NCBI GenBank assembly: GCA_013361525.1
Contig: JABFXY010000023.1
Span: 1 to 64,000 of the forward strand
Source: Polyangiaceae bacterium
GTDB lineage: Bacteria; Myxococcota_A; Polyangia; Polyangiales; Polyangiaceae
Direction of reading: 5' to 3'
DNA length: 64,000 nt
Position 1 is the stretch's first letter. Each line of letters starts with the position of its first letter. Shown one piece after another: positions 17,647 to 26,700 of this stretch. The notes beneath the pieces were generated by a model. The model was given only the letters and a program-made list of their open reading frames with translations, was not told the DNA's origin and made no database searches. A program made the translations under genes and the position numbers.

Positions 17647-18219
17647 TTACGGCTGCTCCGCCGGCAGCGGCAGCTCTTCGAGCTCCTGCGTGAGCTTCGC
17701 CGCCGCGCGCCGGTTGATGTAGACGACGCCCACCGTCACCGCCACGACGAAACCCACGGTGAAGAGAAGTATCGGCAGAGCGCCAGGTGCACCCCATCGG
17801 TGAATGGCAATCCCGGTGACGAGAAGAATGATACCGGGCCAGGTGGGCGCCACATACCAGCGTACGACGCTCGACAGCAGAGCGCGTCGCCGCTCGAGCT
17901 CGGCTCGATAAGCGCGAAGCGTAGCGCTGTCGTGCCGTACCTCCGCGGGCGTCGCCCTCAATGCCATGTAGGTCAGCGTGAAGACCGAGCCGCAAACAAT
18001 GAGCGCCGCCCCCACCCGCGACAGCGGCGGAAGGCGAAACATCGGCAGCGTCGCCGCGAGCACGAAGATCACGATGACGAATGCGCCGGCCACGTATTCA
18101 CGCGCGTGTCCCCGGCGCACGCGCCGCCGGAATTCCTCTGCACGAGCGACGATGTTCTCCATATCGACCTCCACGGGAGCTTTCGAACCTGCCGTCCAAA
18201 GCTTTCGAGCGTCCGCCAT
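17647..18219 (-). CDS. Four-helix membrane protein, probable sigma-factor partner
   Basis: Protein of 190 residues. A soluble N-terminal part of about 40 residues is rich in charged helix (ENIVARAEEFRRRVRRGH). Two pairs of membrane helices follow, near 42-62/66-86 and 122-140/146-166, with an Arg-rich helix between them. It starts one base after the ECF sigma factor stop on the same strand, the usual position of an anti-sigma factor. There is no zinc-finger anti-sigma motif, so the role rests on context. Confidence 0.65.
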   Translation of the reverse strand: MADARKLWTAGSKAPVEVDMENIVARAEEFRRRVRRGHAREYVAGAFVIVIFVLAATLPMFRLPPLSRVGAALIVCGSVFTLTYMALRATPAEVRHDSATLRAYRAELERRRALLSSVVRWYVAPTWPGIILLVTGIAIHRWGAPGALPILLFTVGFVVAVTVGVVYINRRAAAKLTQELEELPLPAEQP

Positions 18220-18220
18220 T

Positions 18221-18727
18221 TCACGCCTCCAAGCCGAAGCGCTTCACGAGGAGCGCTTTGATTCGCGAGACCTTCGTCGTCACGTTCGTCACACTGAGGC
18301 CCGTGACGTCCGCGATGGCCGGTGGGTCCAAACCTTCGAGATGAAGCAGAATGGTTTGGCGATCGAGCGGCGCGAGCGTCCGGATGAGCTCGGCGAGCCG
18401 CTCGAGCGCGTAATGGTCGTCCACCCGTTCTTCGGGGCCGGGCCCCGGCGCTCGGGCGTCGAGGTCATCGAGCGAGACGAGCGGTACACGCCGCCTCGAC
18501 CGCGTCACCCAACCACAAGCGGTATTGTGCGCGACGCGGAGCACGAAGGTCCGCATCGAGCAGCGCCCCTCGAAGCCGGGTAGCGCTCGCCAAATCGCGA
18601 CGAGGATCTCCTGATGGAGATCGCGTCGCTTGTCCGGGTCGTGCTCGTAGCCACGCCCGAGCCGCCACAAAGCGTCCGCATGCGTTCGGACCGCTTCGGC
18701 GAATCGGGCTTGAAGCTCCTCGCTCAC
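18221..18727 (-). CDS. ECF-type RNA polymerase sigma factor
   Basis: Protein of 168 residues with sigma-70 region 2 (DPDKRRDLHQEILVAIWRAL, MRTFVLRVAHN, WVTRSRRR) and region 4 (LAPLDRQTILLHLEGL, IADVTGLSVTNVTTKVSRIK), separated by an acidic linker. It starts with GTG, preceded by CCAGGGC. The next gene on the strand encodes a four-helix membrane protein that is the likely regulator. The divergence from canonical LPEPYRE motifs in region 4 is ordinary for myxobacterial ECF groups. Confidence 0.88.
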   Translation of the reverse strand: MSEELQARFAEAVRTHADALWRLGRGYEHDPDKRRDLHQEILVAIWRALPGFEGRCSMRTFVLRVAHNTACGWVTRSRRRVPLVSLDDLDARAPGPGPEERVDDHYALERLAELIRTLAPLDRQTILLHLEGLDPPAIADVTGLSVTNVTTKVSRIKALLVKRFGLEA

Positions 18728-18779
18728 GCCCTGGATAGTGCGCGGCTCGTCGGTTCGGTCACAGCCCGGGCGTCGATTT

Positions 18780-19547
18780 TTACGAAGCCTTCTGTGCGCC
18801 GATGTTCAGGCGCACGTAGTCGAGCTCGTAGGGCCCGCCGTCCACGACGGCGTCGAGGAAGCTCGCGCGCTTGTCCGGGTCGGCGATGACGGCGAGGTGG
18901 GGCCGCAACACGACGTTTTCGAGGAACAGCCGGAAGGAAGCGCGATCCGCGAACGGTGTCGGGGCGAGCTCGAGGTCGGTGGAGACAAGCTCGAAGCCGG
19001 CGGCGGTGAGCCGCTCGGCCGTCGTCTCGGCGCTCGCGAACTCCCACACGCCGGTCCACGAGGTGAAGAAGCTCGCGTAGTCGGCTTTTGCCATTTGCTC
19101 TTCGGCGATTGCGTGAAGCCGATCCAGATTGCCGGCGCCGCCACACTGCGCGACCAACCGGCCGCCGGGCTTCAGCGCACGAAAGAGGACGCGGAAGAGC
19201 CGCTGGTGATCGAGGATCCAATGAAACGTCGCGGTGCTGAACACGAGGTCGAATGCGTCCTCGTGCGGGAGCTCGAGCAAATCACCGCAATGGAAGCGCA
19301 CGCGGTCGCCGAACGGCGCGAGCGTCTTGCGAGCTTCGTCGACCATGTTTTGCGAGCGGTCGGCCGCGGTGACCGTCCCATTCGGCAAACGCGCGAGCAG
19401 CTCCGCGGTGAGGCGTCCGCTGCCGCAGCCCGCGTCGAGCGCGGCCTCGTCTCCGCGCGGTGCGACGCGCTCGAGCACCTTCATTCCCCACGCGAATTGG
19501 GGCGCGGAGATCACGTGGTAGGCCTTCGCGTTCCACTCTTTCGTCAT
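18780..19547 (-). CDS. Class I SAM-dependent methyltransferase
   Basis: Protein of 255 residues similar to trans-aconitate 2-methyltransferase-like enzymes. Motif I is LDAGCGSGRLT (residues 37-47), followed by the acidic AADRS, the FHCGDLLELP loop, and FDLVFSTATFHWILD as motif II. RALKPGGRLVAQCGG is the typical post-motif III strand. The substrate is not predictable from sequence. GGAGG lies seven bases before the ATG. It sits 39 bases downstream of a LysR gene on the same strand and could be regulated by it. Confidence 0.85.
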   Translation of the reverse strand: MTKEWNAKAYHVISAPQFAWGMKVLERVAPRGDEAALDAGCGSGRLTAELLARLPNGTVTAADRSQNMVDEARKTLAPFGDRVRFHCGDLLELPHEDAFDLVFSTATFHWILDHQRLFRVLFRALKPGGRLVAQCGGAGNLDRLHAIAEEQMAKADYASFFTSWTGVWEFASAETTAERLTAAGFELVSTDLELAPTPFADRASFRLFLENVVLRPHLAVIADPDKRASFLDAVVDGGPYELDYVRLNIGAQKAS

Positions 19548-19586
19548 CGTCGTTCCTCCAAGCGCCGCGCTTTTCCTCGTTACGGC

Positions 19587-20504
19587 TCACCGCGTTTGCG
19601 CGCCCGCGGCGACCATTGCATCTACGAAGGCGCGTACCTTGCGCGGCGTCTGCTCCGTCGAAGGAAAGACCGCGCGGATCTTCGTGGGGGCGAGGCGCCA
19701 CGAAGGCAAGAGCCGCACGAGACGCCCCGCCCGGGCCTCGTCCTCCAGCGTAAACTCCGGCAGCACGCCGAGCCCGGCGCCCGCGACCAACGCCGCGCGT
19801 ACGACGCCCGTCGAGCTCGCGAGAAACCTCGGCTCGAAGCGCACGTCCTCGACGACGCCCTTCGGGCCCTCGAACGAGAACACACCGGGCTTGTCGATCG
19901 CCGAGAGTCCGACAAAAGGCTCGTCTTGAAGCTGTTTTGGTGTCTTTGCCTTCAGGCCTCGCGCCAACGCCGGGCTCGCGACGAGCCAGCGCTCGAATGC
20001 GCCGATCGTCACCGTCTTGTGTCCGGCGTCTCCCGGCGGTCCGAGCCTTACCGCGACGTCGATGCGCTCTGCGACCATGTCGAGCATTCGATCCGACGCG
20101 ATCCACTCGACGTTCAGGCTCGGATGACGCGCTGACAGCACGGCCAGCACCGGCGCGACGACACGCTCGCCATAATCGGCGGGCGATGTCACGCGCAACG
20201 TCCCGCGCGGCTCACTCGAGGTGCTCGACGCGGCTCGAATCGCGTCGTCCGCGGCTTGCACGATGCGCCGGCTCGCTTCGTACAGGCGCGTACCCGGCTC
20301 GGTGAGCTCGAGCCTGCGTGTCGTGCGCACCATCACGCTCACGCCGAGCTCCGCCTCCAGCCGGCGGATGTGCGCGCTCACCATCGTCTTCGCGATCCCG
20401 AGCCTGCGCGCCGCCTCGGAGAGAGAGCCCGCCTCGACGACGGCGACGAAGACGACCAGGCGGTTGAGGTTCACGGCCTGGAGTCCGGCGAACGGATTGT
20501 GCAT
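19587..20504 (-). CDS. LysR-family transcriptional regulator
   Basis: Protein of 305 residues. The N-terminal HTH is LNRLVVFVAVVEAGSLSEAARRLGIAKTMVSAHIRRLEAELGV-like (residues 13-55), followed by the LysR effector-binding domain (RGTLRVTSPADYG, VGLSAIDKP, GAGLGVLPEF). It is divergent from a DoxX-family gene 96 bases away, the classic arrangement for a LysR protein and its target. The same LysR/DoxX divergent arrangement recurs near 63 kb. Confidence 0.9.
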   Translation of the reverse strand: MHNPFAGLQAVNLNRLVVFVAVVEAGSLSEAARRLGIAKTMVSAHIRRLEAELGVSVMVRTTRRLELTEPGTRLYEASRRIVQAADDAIRAASSTSSEPRGTLRVTSPADYGERVVAPVLAVLSARHPSLNVEWIASDRMLDMVAERIDVAVRLGPPGDAGHKTVTIGAFERWLVASPALARGLKAKTPKQLQDEPFVGLSAIDKPGVFSFEGPKGVVEDVRFEPRFLASSTGVVRAALVAGAGLGVLPEFTLEDEARAGRLVRLLPSWRLAPTKIRAVFPSTEQTPRKVRAFVDAMVAAGAQTR

Positions 20505-20600
20505 CGAGAGTGGACGCAGCGTGCCCGATGCGACGGCTACCGGGAAGGGGTGACGAGGCGCATCTTCAGCGGGCGTTCACGAAAACGCGGAGACACGAAG

Positions 20601-21044
20601 ATGAATACGACGACCTCTTCCGACGCCATCGATTCCACCTCTCGCTCGACCCGCTCGCGCCGCGCCAAGCCGATCGCCATCGCCGTCGCGCGGACGGCGC
20701 TCGGTCTCTTCTTGATTGCCAATGCGCCCGTCGGCACGCTCATCCCCGTTCCGCCGAGCGGCGGCGCGGGCGACGCGATCATCGCCGCGCTGTGGCAGAG
20801 CCCGTTCATCATGGTCATGGCCAAGCTCGTCGAGCTGAGTGTCGGCGTCAGCTTGCTATCGAACCGCTACGTCCCGCTCGCGCTGACGCTGTTCGCGCCC
20901 GTGCTCCTCAACATCGTCGGCTTTCAAGCCTTTTACGTCCGCGGCTTTCTCCCTGTGGGGCTCCTGATGTTGACCATCACGCTCTCGCTCGCGTGGCACC
21001 ACCGCGCGGCCTACCGAAGCCTCTTCGTTGCGAAGTCGGTCTGA
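20601..21044 (+). CDS. DoxX-family membrane protein
   Basis: Protein of 147 residues. A 25-residue Ser/Thr/Arg-rich N-terminus precedes four helices: ARTALGLFLIANAPVGTL, FIMVMAKLVELSVGVSLL, LALTLFAPVLLNIVGFQAF and LPVGLLMLTITLSLAW. LSNRYVPLALTLFAPVLLNI closely parallels LSNRFSPLALIVLAPVTVNI of the DoxX protein at 63.2 kb. GGAG lies 8 bases before the ATG. It is divergent from LysR and followed after 16 bases by an alpha/beta hydrolase, probably in one transcript. Confidence 0.85.
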   Translation: MNTTTSSDAIDSTSRSTRSRRAKPIAIAVARTALGLFLIANAPVGTLIPVPPSGGAGDAIIAALWQSPFIMVMAKLVELSVGVSLLSNRYVPLALTLFAPVLLNIVGFQAFYVRGFLPVGLLMLTITLSLAWHHRAAYRSLFVAKSV

Positions 21045-21060
21045 GCCGAGGAGCCCGATC

Positions 21061-22053
21061 ATGAAGAAGCTCACCCTTGCATTCGCGCTCGCCGCCGCGC
21101 TCTTCGGTTGTGCACCTGCAACGTCGTCGGTCGAAACGACGACGGCCGCCGAGGCATCCGCGGCAGAAACCGAGGCTCTTCCGGAGGTCTCCTATCGACA
21201 CGCCGACATCGACGGCCTCGACCTCTTTTACCGTGAAGCTGGCCCCAAAGACGCGCCGACCATCCTGCTCCTCCACGGGTTCCCGTCGTCGTCGCACCAA
21301 TATCGAAGGCTCATCGACGCGCTCGGGCGCGACTATCACGTCATCGCGCCCGACTACCCCGGCTTCGGCTTTTCGGCCGCGCCCGAGAGTACGCTTCGCG
21401 GTGGATCGTACGCGTACACGTTCGATCATCTGACGGACGCGATCGAGAAGCTGGTCTCGCAATTGGGTCAGCGCCGCGTCTACATCTATATGTTCGACTT
21501 CGGCGCGCCGGTGGGCTTTCGGCTCGCATTGCGACACCCGGATTGGGTCGCCGGCATCATCTCGCAAAATGGCAATGCGTACATGGATGGCATCGGTCCG
21601 CTGCTTCGCGCTGAGTGGTCCCTCCCGGCGGAGAAGATTCCCGAGGCGCGCCGCAAGATGCTCTCGCTCGAGGCGACGAAGATGCAATATCTCGCCGGCG
21701 CCTCCCACGAAGAGCGCGTGTCGCCCGATGGATGGATGTTCGATCAGCTGATGATCGAGCGACCCGGTCGTGACGCCGTGCTGCTGTCTCTGATGGAGGA
21801 CTACCACACGAACATCGAGGCCTATCCGAGCTGGCAAAAGTGGCTACGCGAGCACGAACCGCCCACCCTCGTCGTTTGGGGCAAGAACGATCCGATCTTC
21901 GTCGAGGCTGGCGCGAAGGCCTACCTCCGAGACGTGCCCGACGCCGAGCTGCACCTCTTGGACGGTGCCCACTTCGCCGTCGAAGAACACGCGCCCGAGA
22001 TAGCGACCCTCGTCGCGCGCTTCGTCGACAAAGCGGAATCCAAGCGACGTTAG
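21061..22053 (+). CDS. Alpha/beta hydrolase lipoprotein, epoxide hydrolase/dehalogenase type
   Basis: Lipoprotein of 330 residues with Cys17 at the lipobox (ALFGC) and a short Ala/Thr/Glu linker. The alpha/beta hydrolase fold starts at LFYREAGPKDAPTILLLHGFPSS (split by the oxyanion HGFPSS). The nucleophile position is Asp146 in MFDFGAP, as in epoxide hydrolases and haloalkane dehalogenases, with Asp277 (WGKNDP) and His304 (GAHFAVEEH) completing the triad. GAGGAG lies just before the ATG. Envelope anchoring is unusual for this family. The stop overlaps the convergent DUF1349 gene by four bases. Confidence 0.85.
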   Translation: MKKLTLAFALAAALFGCAPATSSVETTTAAEASAAETEALPEVSYRHADIDGLDLFYREAGPKDAPTILLLHGFPSSSHQYRRLIDALGRDYHVIAPDYPGFGFSAAPESTLRGGSYAYTFDHLTDAIEKLVSQLGQRRVYIYMFDFGAPVGFRLALRHPDWVAGIISQNGNAYMDGIGPLLRAEWSLPAEKIPEARRKMLSLEATKMQYLAGASHEERVSPDGWMFDQLMIERPGRDAVLLSLMEDYHTNIEAYPSWQKWLREHEPPTLVVWGKNDPIFVEAGAKAYLRDVPDAELHLLDGAHFAVEEHAPEIATLVARFVDKAESKRR

Positions 22054-22649
22054 GGAGATCGCCAGATCGAGTCTTCGATACGAAGATGTCGGATGGTGCA
22101 CTCGAAGCCGTCGCCGACGGGGCTGCACGCATAGGCGCCGACGAGCAACGGGCCGGAAACGCCGAACAGATGCAGAATGCGAAGCTGCCGCCACGCACCG
22201 CCCTCGAATGCGTGCTCCAAAAGAAAGTCGTCCCCGCGGCGCGACAGGCGGTAGCTGCTCTCGGAGAGCGTGCCCTCGTGGTCTTGGGTCGCCCAGTCCG
22301 AATAGCCTGCGTTGGTCACGACCGAGCCGAGCCGGAACAGGCCCGGATGCTCGAGCTCGGCGGACGCTTTCACCCAACATTGCTCGTCGACGCGCGCCAT
22401 CAGCCCGCACTGGTCGTATTGGTCGCGCGCCTCGAACGACACCGCGACGGTGAGCGTGAAGTCGCCGGTCACCGGGGTCACGAGGGCGTGCCCGTCATCA
22501 CGACGAAAGCCGTAATGCGTGCGCTGCCAGAAGTCCGTCTTCGGTGCCGTGCGAAAGGTGAGCCCTGCGCCGAGCTCCCAGCGCGTCGGTGGGTTGAGCC
22601 AGCCGAGCTCGGCCGGCAGGGTTTGCCCGTCGAATCGCCATTCGCGCAT
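22050..22649 (-). CDS. DUF1349 concanavalin-like protein
   Basis: Cytoplasmic protein of 199 residues of the DUF1349 family, a beta-sandwich related to concanavalin-type lectins. Recognisable strands include TDFWQRTHYGFRRDDGHAL, FTLTVAVSFEARDQYDQCGLM, CWVKASAELEHPG and GDDFLLEHAFEGG. The start is placed at the ATG encoding MREWRFDG, because the longer frame runs backward through the divergent copper lipoprotein gene. Substrate unknown; the fold suggests sugar binding. Confidence 0.8.
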   Translation of the reverse strand: MREWRFDGQTLPAELGWLNPPTRWELGAGLTFRTAPKTDFWQRTHYGFRRDDGHALVTPVTGDFTLTVAVSFEARDQYDQCGLMARVDEQCWVKASAELEHPGLFRLGSVVTNAGYSDWATQDHEGTLSESSYRLSRRGDDFLLEHAFEGGAWRQLRILHLFGVSGPLLVGAYACSPVGDGFECTIRHLRIEDSIWRSP

Positions 22650-22715
22650 GGTCGGTTGTAGCACCCTGCTTCGGGCTGGCTTTCCGCCCGTGCCCGAATC
22701 CGGTAGCCGTGGGAC

Positions 22716-23657
22716 ATGCGCCGCTACCTCCCGTTTGCAGCCTTGATTGCGCTCGCCGCCGCTTCCTGTGGCGGCGATGACGACGGCCCCGTGGACGACG
22801 GCACCGCCGGGGGCCCGCCCGCCGTCGACCCGCTCGACGTCACCTTCGAGACGGGCGAGTGGGAGGTGCCGACCGGCGACGTGTTCGAGTGTTTCTACAC
22901 CGACGTGATCACCGACAAAGAGCTCGCGGTTCAGGGCGCGCAGTCGGGCGACGCTCCGGACGGGCTGCACCACATCACGCTCTACTACACCGACCAGGTC
23001 CAAGAGCCGGGGCATCATCCCTGCAGCGACGACGAGATGACGGCTTGGCGACAGGTCGCGGCCGCGGGCGGAGGGGAAGCCGACGCGGGATATGGCCTGC
23101 CGCCGGGGCTCGCGATGCACATGCCGTCGGGCTCCCAGCTGGTCGTGCAGGTCCACTACATCAACACGACCGACGCGCCCTACATGCGCAACGACTCGGT
23201 CACGATGGATGTCGTCGACCCTGCCGATGTCGACGAGTACGCGAACATGCACGTGACGCTCGACAGCGGATTCGAAGTGCCCGCTCATGGTGAGTTCACG
23301 AGCACGTCGCTGTGCACCGTCGAAAAGGAGACGAAGGTCGTGCTCCTTCTCGGGCACATGCACGAATGGGGAAAGCACTACAAGCTCGAGCGTCTCGCCG
23401 AGGATGGCTCGGTCGCCGAGGTGCTCTATGAAGAAGAGTGGCTGCCGTTTTATGCATCCCACCCGCCCGCGCACCACTTCGAGGTCGCGGAGCCGCTCGT
23501 CCTCGCGCCCGGCACGAAGCTCCGCCAATCGTGCTCCTGGCAAAACACCGAGGAAGCACCGCTCACCTTCCCGCGCGAGATGTGCCTCTCGTTCATGTAC
23601 TACTACCCGGACGACGGCGAGCGGTTCGCGCTCTGCCAGCCCGAAGTCGCGCCGTAG
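22716..23657 (+). CDS. Copper type II monooxygenase-like (PHM-like) lipoprotein
   Basis: Lipoprotein of 313 residues with lipobox AASC (Cys18) and an acidic/Gly linker. The rest resembles the catalytic core of copper type II, ascorbate-dependent monooxygenases (peptidylglycine alpha-hydroxylating, dopamine beta). That family binds CuH by a His-His pair plus one His, and CuM by HxH plus Met. The protein has His85-His86 (LHHITLYYT), His147 (VVQVHYIN), His214/His216 (GHMHEWG) and Met289 (PREMCLSFMYYYP), in that order, so all six ligands are accounted for. The substrate is unknown. A strong hairpin terminator follows. Confidence 0.8.
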   Translation: MRRYLPFAALIALAAASCGGDDDGPVDDGTAGGPPAVDPLDVTFETGEWEVPTGDVFECFYTDVITDKELAVQGAQSGDAPDGLHHITLYYTDQVQEPGHHPCSDDEMTAWRQVAAAGGGEADAGYGLPPGLAMHMPSGSQLVVQVHYINTTDAPYMRNDSVTMDVVDPADVDEYANMHVTLDSGFEVPAHGEFTSTSLCTVEKETKVVLLLGHMHEWGKHYKLERLAEDGSVAEVLYEEEWLPFYASHPPAHHFEVAEPLVLAPGTKLRQSCSWQNTEEAPLTFPREMCLSFMYYYPDDGERFALCQPEVAP

Positions 23658-23680
23658 GTAAGTAGGAAAACGGAAGTAGA

Positions 23681-23713
23681 AAGCCCCCTTGCTCGCGAGG
23701 AGCAAGGGGGCTT
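23681..23713. terminator. Bidirectional hairpin terminator
   Basis: Perfect 14-bp inverted repeat AAGCCCCCTTGCTC (23681-23694) and GAGCAAGGGGGCTT (23700-23713) around a 5-base loop, placed between two convergent genes. There is no clear T-run on either side, so termination would rest on the very stable stem. Confidence 0.7.
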
Positions 23714-23741
23714 GCCGTCGTTCGCAACGCCTCCCTGACCC

Positions 23742-26700
23742 TCAGTCTTCTGAGACACCTCCAATCGGGCCGTAGCCCATCCGATAGCCAATCTGGCGGG
23801 TCGCATCGAGGAGGCCGATGTATCGGTTGAGCTCCGCGATGCGTCCTTCTTCGAGGACCTTCGGCTGGCCGAACTCGTCCAGGGCGAGCTGCGGTTGGCC
23901 GTAGTCGTTCATGATGACGTGGCCGCTTTCGTCCTTTTGGACCTCGAACGAAGCCATGACCAGGTTGTTGGCGTGGACGAGCATGCGGGACGCGATGCCC
24001 TGATCCACGACCTTACCGTCGATGGCGTCGTTACCGTAGAGACGCGCGATATAGGTGTAGCCGCTCGTCGGATCGTAGAATCGGACCTGGTGCGCCTCGT
24101 CGATCTCGATGGAGTCGTCGTGGCCGAGGATCCACAGGCGTAGCTTGTTCGCGAGCGTCATGTCCGAGCCGACACGCGAGAACAGGTTGGCGAAGATCAC
24201 GACACCGAGCTGCTGCTTGTAACCGACGTTCGGGAACAGGATGCGGGCGTTCGGCGCGCGCCCCGGCTCCTCGTTGTTCATGAGATCGAGGAGCACCGGT
24301 GAAGGCGTCTCGTCCCCAGGCGTGACGTACATCGCGACCGTCTCCCAGTCCTCGGCGAGGATGCCGCCGAGGAGCCGATCCACCGCCTGCGGCATGTCGC
24401 TTCGGAAGTTGATCTTGGAGTCACGGCCATCGAGGTAGTTCTCGCGGCTGATGGTGCTGAGCGTCGGCCGCGCATCGGCGAGCGCCATGGCAGCGAACGT
24501 CTTCTCGACGCCGAAGCCTGCGTGGTTCATCCAGTGGTGGTAATCCCACGAGCCGCCGCCGGTCGGATCGCTGTCGTAATCCTCGTCGATGAAGCGTCCG
24601 TCGACCGCACCAATCTGGAACGAAACCGGTGAGCCCGCGGCGGCGACGTCGTAGATGGTTTGTTCCTGCGCAACGGGCGCTGCCATTTGCGCGTAGTCAC
24701 CGACCTGCGGCATCAGAAGGATGCGAGCGAGCGTGTTGAACGTCTCGGTCTCGGCCATCAGCAGCGGCCGATGCCAGTCGTCGCTGTTGGCGATTTCGTC
24801 GAACGTCGCTTGCCCGAACGTGCGGAAGAACGCGTTCCGGTTCGCGACGTTCCAGTGATACGAGCGGAGGCGTTCGAGGGTCGCATTCGCCGTCGCGAAC
24901 GGCAGCGACTCCGACATGTATTCGCGGTTGCCGCGCCGGAAGTACATCCACGGGTACATCGAGTCGAACTTCCGGATCGTGTTGACGGTCACCTCGTACG
25001 GGTCCGCGCCCGAGTCGCTGTGCGCCGTGTGGAAGTAGCTGCCGGCGGTGCCATATCGGTAGAACCAGCGCACCATGCTCTCGCCGGTCTTCGTGCCGTC
25101 CTTCGTCTTCCAAGCGACGGCCTGCGAATCCGCGTTACCGGCGCTGATCGGCCCATCCTCGAAGTCGACCCACGCCGCGTGATCGCGCGGAGCAGGCGCG
25201 CAGACCTTGCCGTGGACGATACGCCATTTCGCAATGGCCTTTTCTTCTTCGGTCGCGTCGCGGCAGCGCGACGGATCGAAGATCTTCATCATGCGGGCGA
25301 CCTCGGTGTAGTGCGTCGGCTTGGGGAAGCGCTGGCCGGCGAACGGAGCCGTGCTCCTGTCGATTCGGTCTTGCTCGCCGAGCTGCGACTCCATCCGGTA
25401 GGCGAAGTTCCGCTGCTCTTGGGTCTTGAAGCCGCCGTGCTCCTCGTCGTCGAGCGTCTCGAGCACGCGACCATAAAGCGCCTTCATGGCGTGCGCGTCG
25501 TATTGGCCGAGGCCGAGCGTCTCGCCGAAGCGCTCACCCGGGTACTCCATGACCGACGTCTGGCCGAAGTATTCGACTGCAGGCCGCGACTCGTCGCCCA
25601 TTCCGCGCTCGTCGTCGGTGTGCGGGTCGAGATACCGCGGACCCATGCAATGGTCGTTCTCCACCGAGGCGACGTCGCCGGTGCGCGGCTCGCCGTCACA
25701 CGACTCGGAGCTCGCGCCGTCGTGCGTACGCAATTGCCAATAGCCGGGGTGGTAGTTGGGCGCGTCCCAGGAGGAGGCGAAGTTGTGGAGCAGGCCGAGC
25801 GAGTGGCCGATCTCGTGGATCGCGATGCCCTTGAAGGACTCGATCCACAGATCGCGATACATGGCCTCGCCGCGGGACTTCGCGTCGTATTGGCCGTCCG
25901 GGTATTTCGCCTTGAAGTATGCCGCGAGGCCTTGGACATCGGCGCTGCCGAACACCGGCGCCTCGTCCTCGTGGAAGCACACGCCGCGCGCCCCGAGGAT
26001 CTCCTTCATGTCGTGCTGCATTGCGCGCATCTTGCCGGGGTCGAATGCGCGGAGCGGCGAGACCGCTTCGAGCACGCTCTCTTCCGCGGACATCTGCGGA
26101 TCCATGCCGGCAGCCCCGATGAGCCAGCCGTCGTCGATGAGCTGCGCCTCGTAGGGCGTGCCGCGAATCAGGCTCGCGTAGGCGTCGACCTCGAGGTCCG
26201 TCGACTCGATGGTCTCTGTCGAGACTTGCGAGCCCTTCACCATCGACATGAACTGCTGGTACTTCTGTGCGACGTCGGCGCCTTGAATCGGCGTCGGACC
26301 GACCGTCTGCACGGCGTGCGATGCGTCGATCGAAGCGACCCGCCTTCCGATCTCCTCTTGCGAGTAGGTGACCGGCGCGGCTCCGTTTTCGAGCTGATGC
26401 GCGTAGTTCTGCGCGGGGACGCCGTTGGTGATGTCTTCGATCGACGTGTCGCCCATCGCGACCTGAATCATGTCGCGTTGCATGGCAGCGGCGTAGGTCG
26501 CAGACCGACCCATGATCATCGCGGCAGCGCCGTGGACCTCACCCGTCAGCGGATCGCCGCCCCAATTGCCGATACCGCCCCACGGTGCGCGCGAGGCATA
26601 AGGCCAATAGGCGAAGAAGTTCTTTCGAATGTCGCCGAGGCGCCCGATGCTGCCGGGTGCGCCGCAGACGCTCTCGTCGTCGTATGAACGAACCGGGTTG

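Noticed and set aside
24660-26687. Plus-strand open frame of 675 codons inside the metalloprotease
   Set aside because: Arg/Val/Leu-rich antisense shadow; the metzincin and Met-turn motifs are on the other strand.
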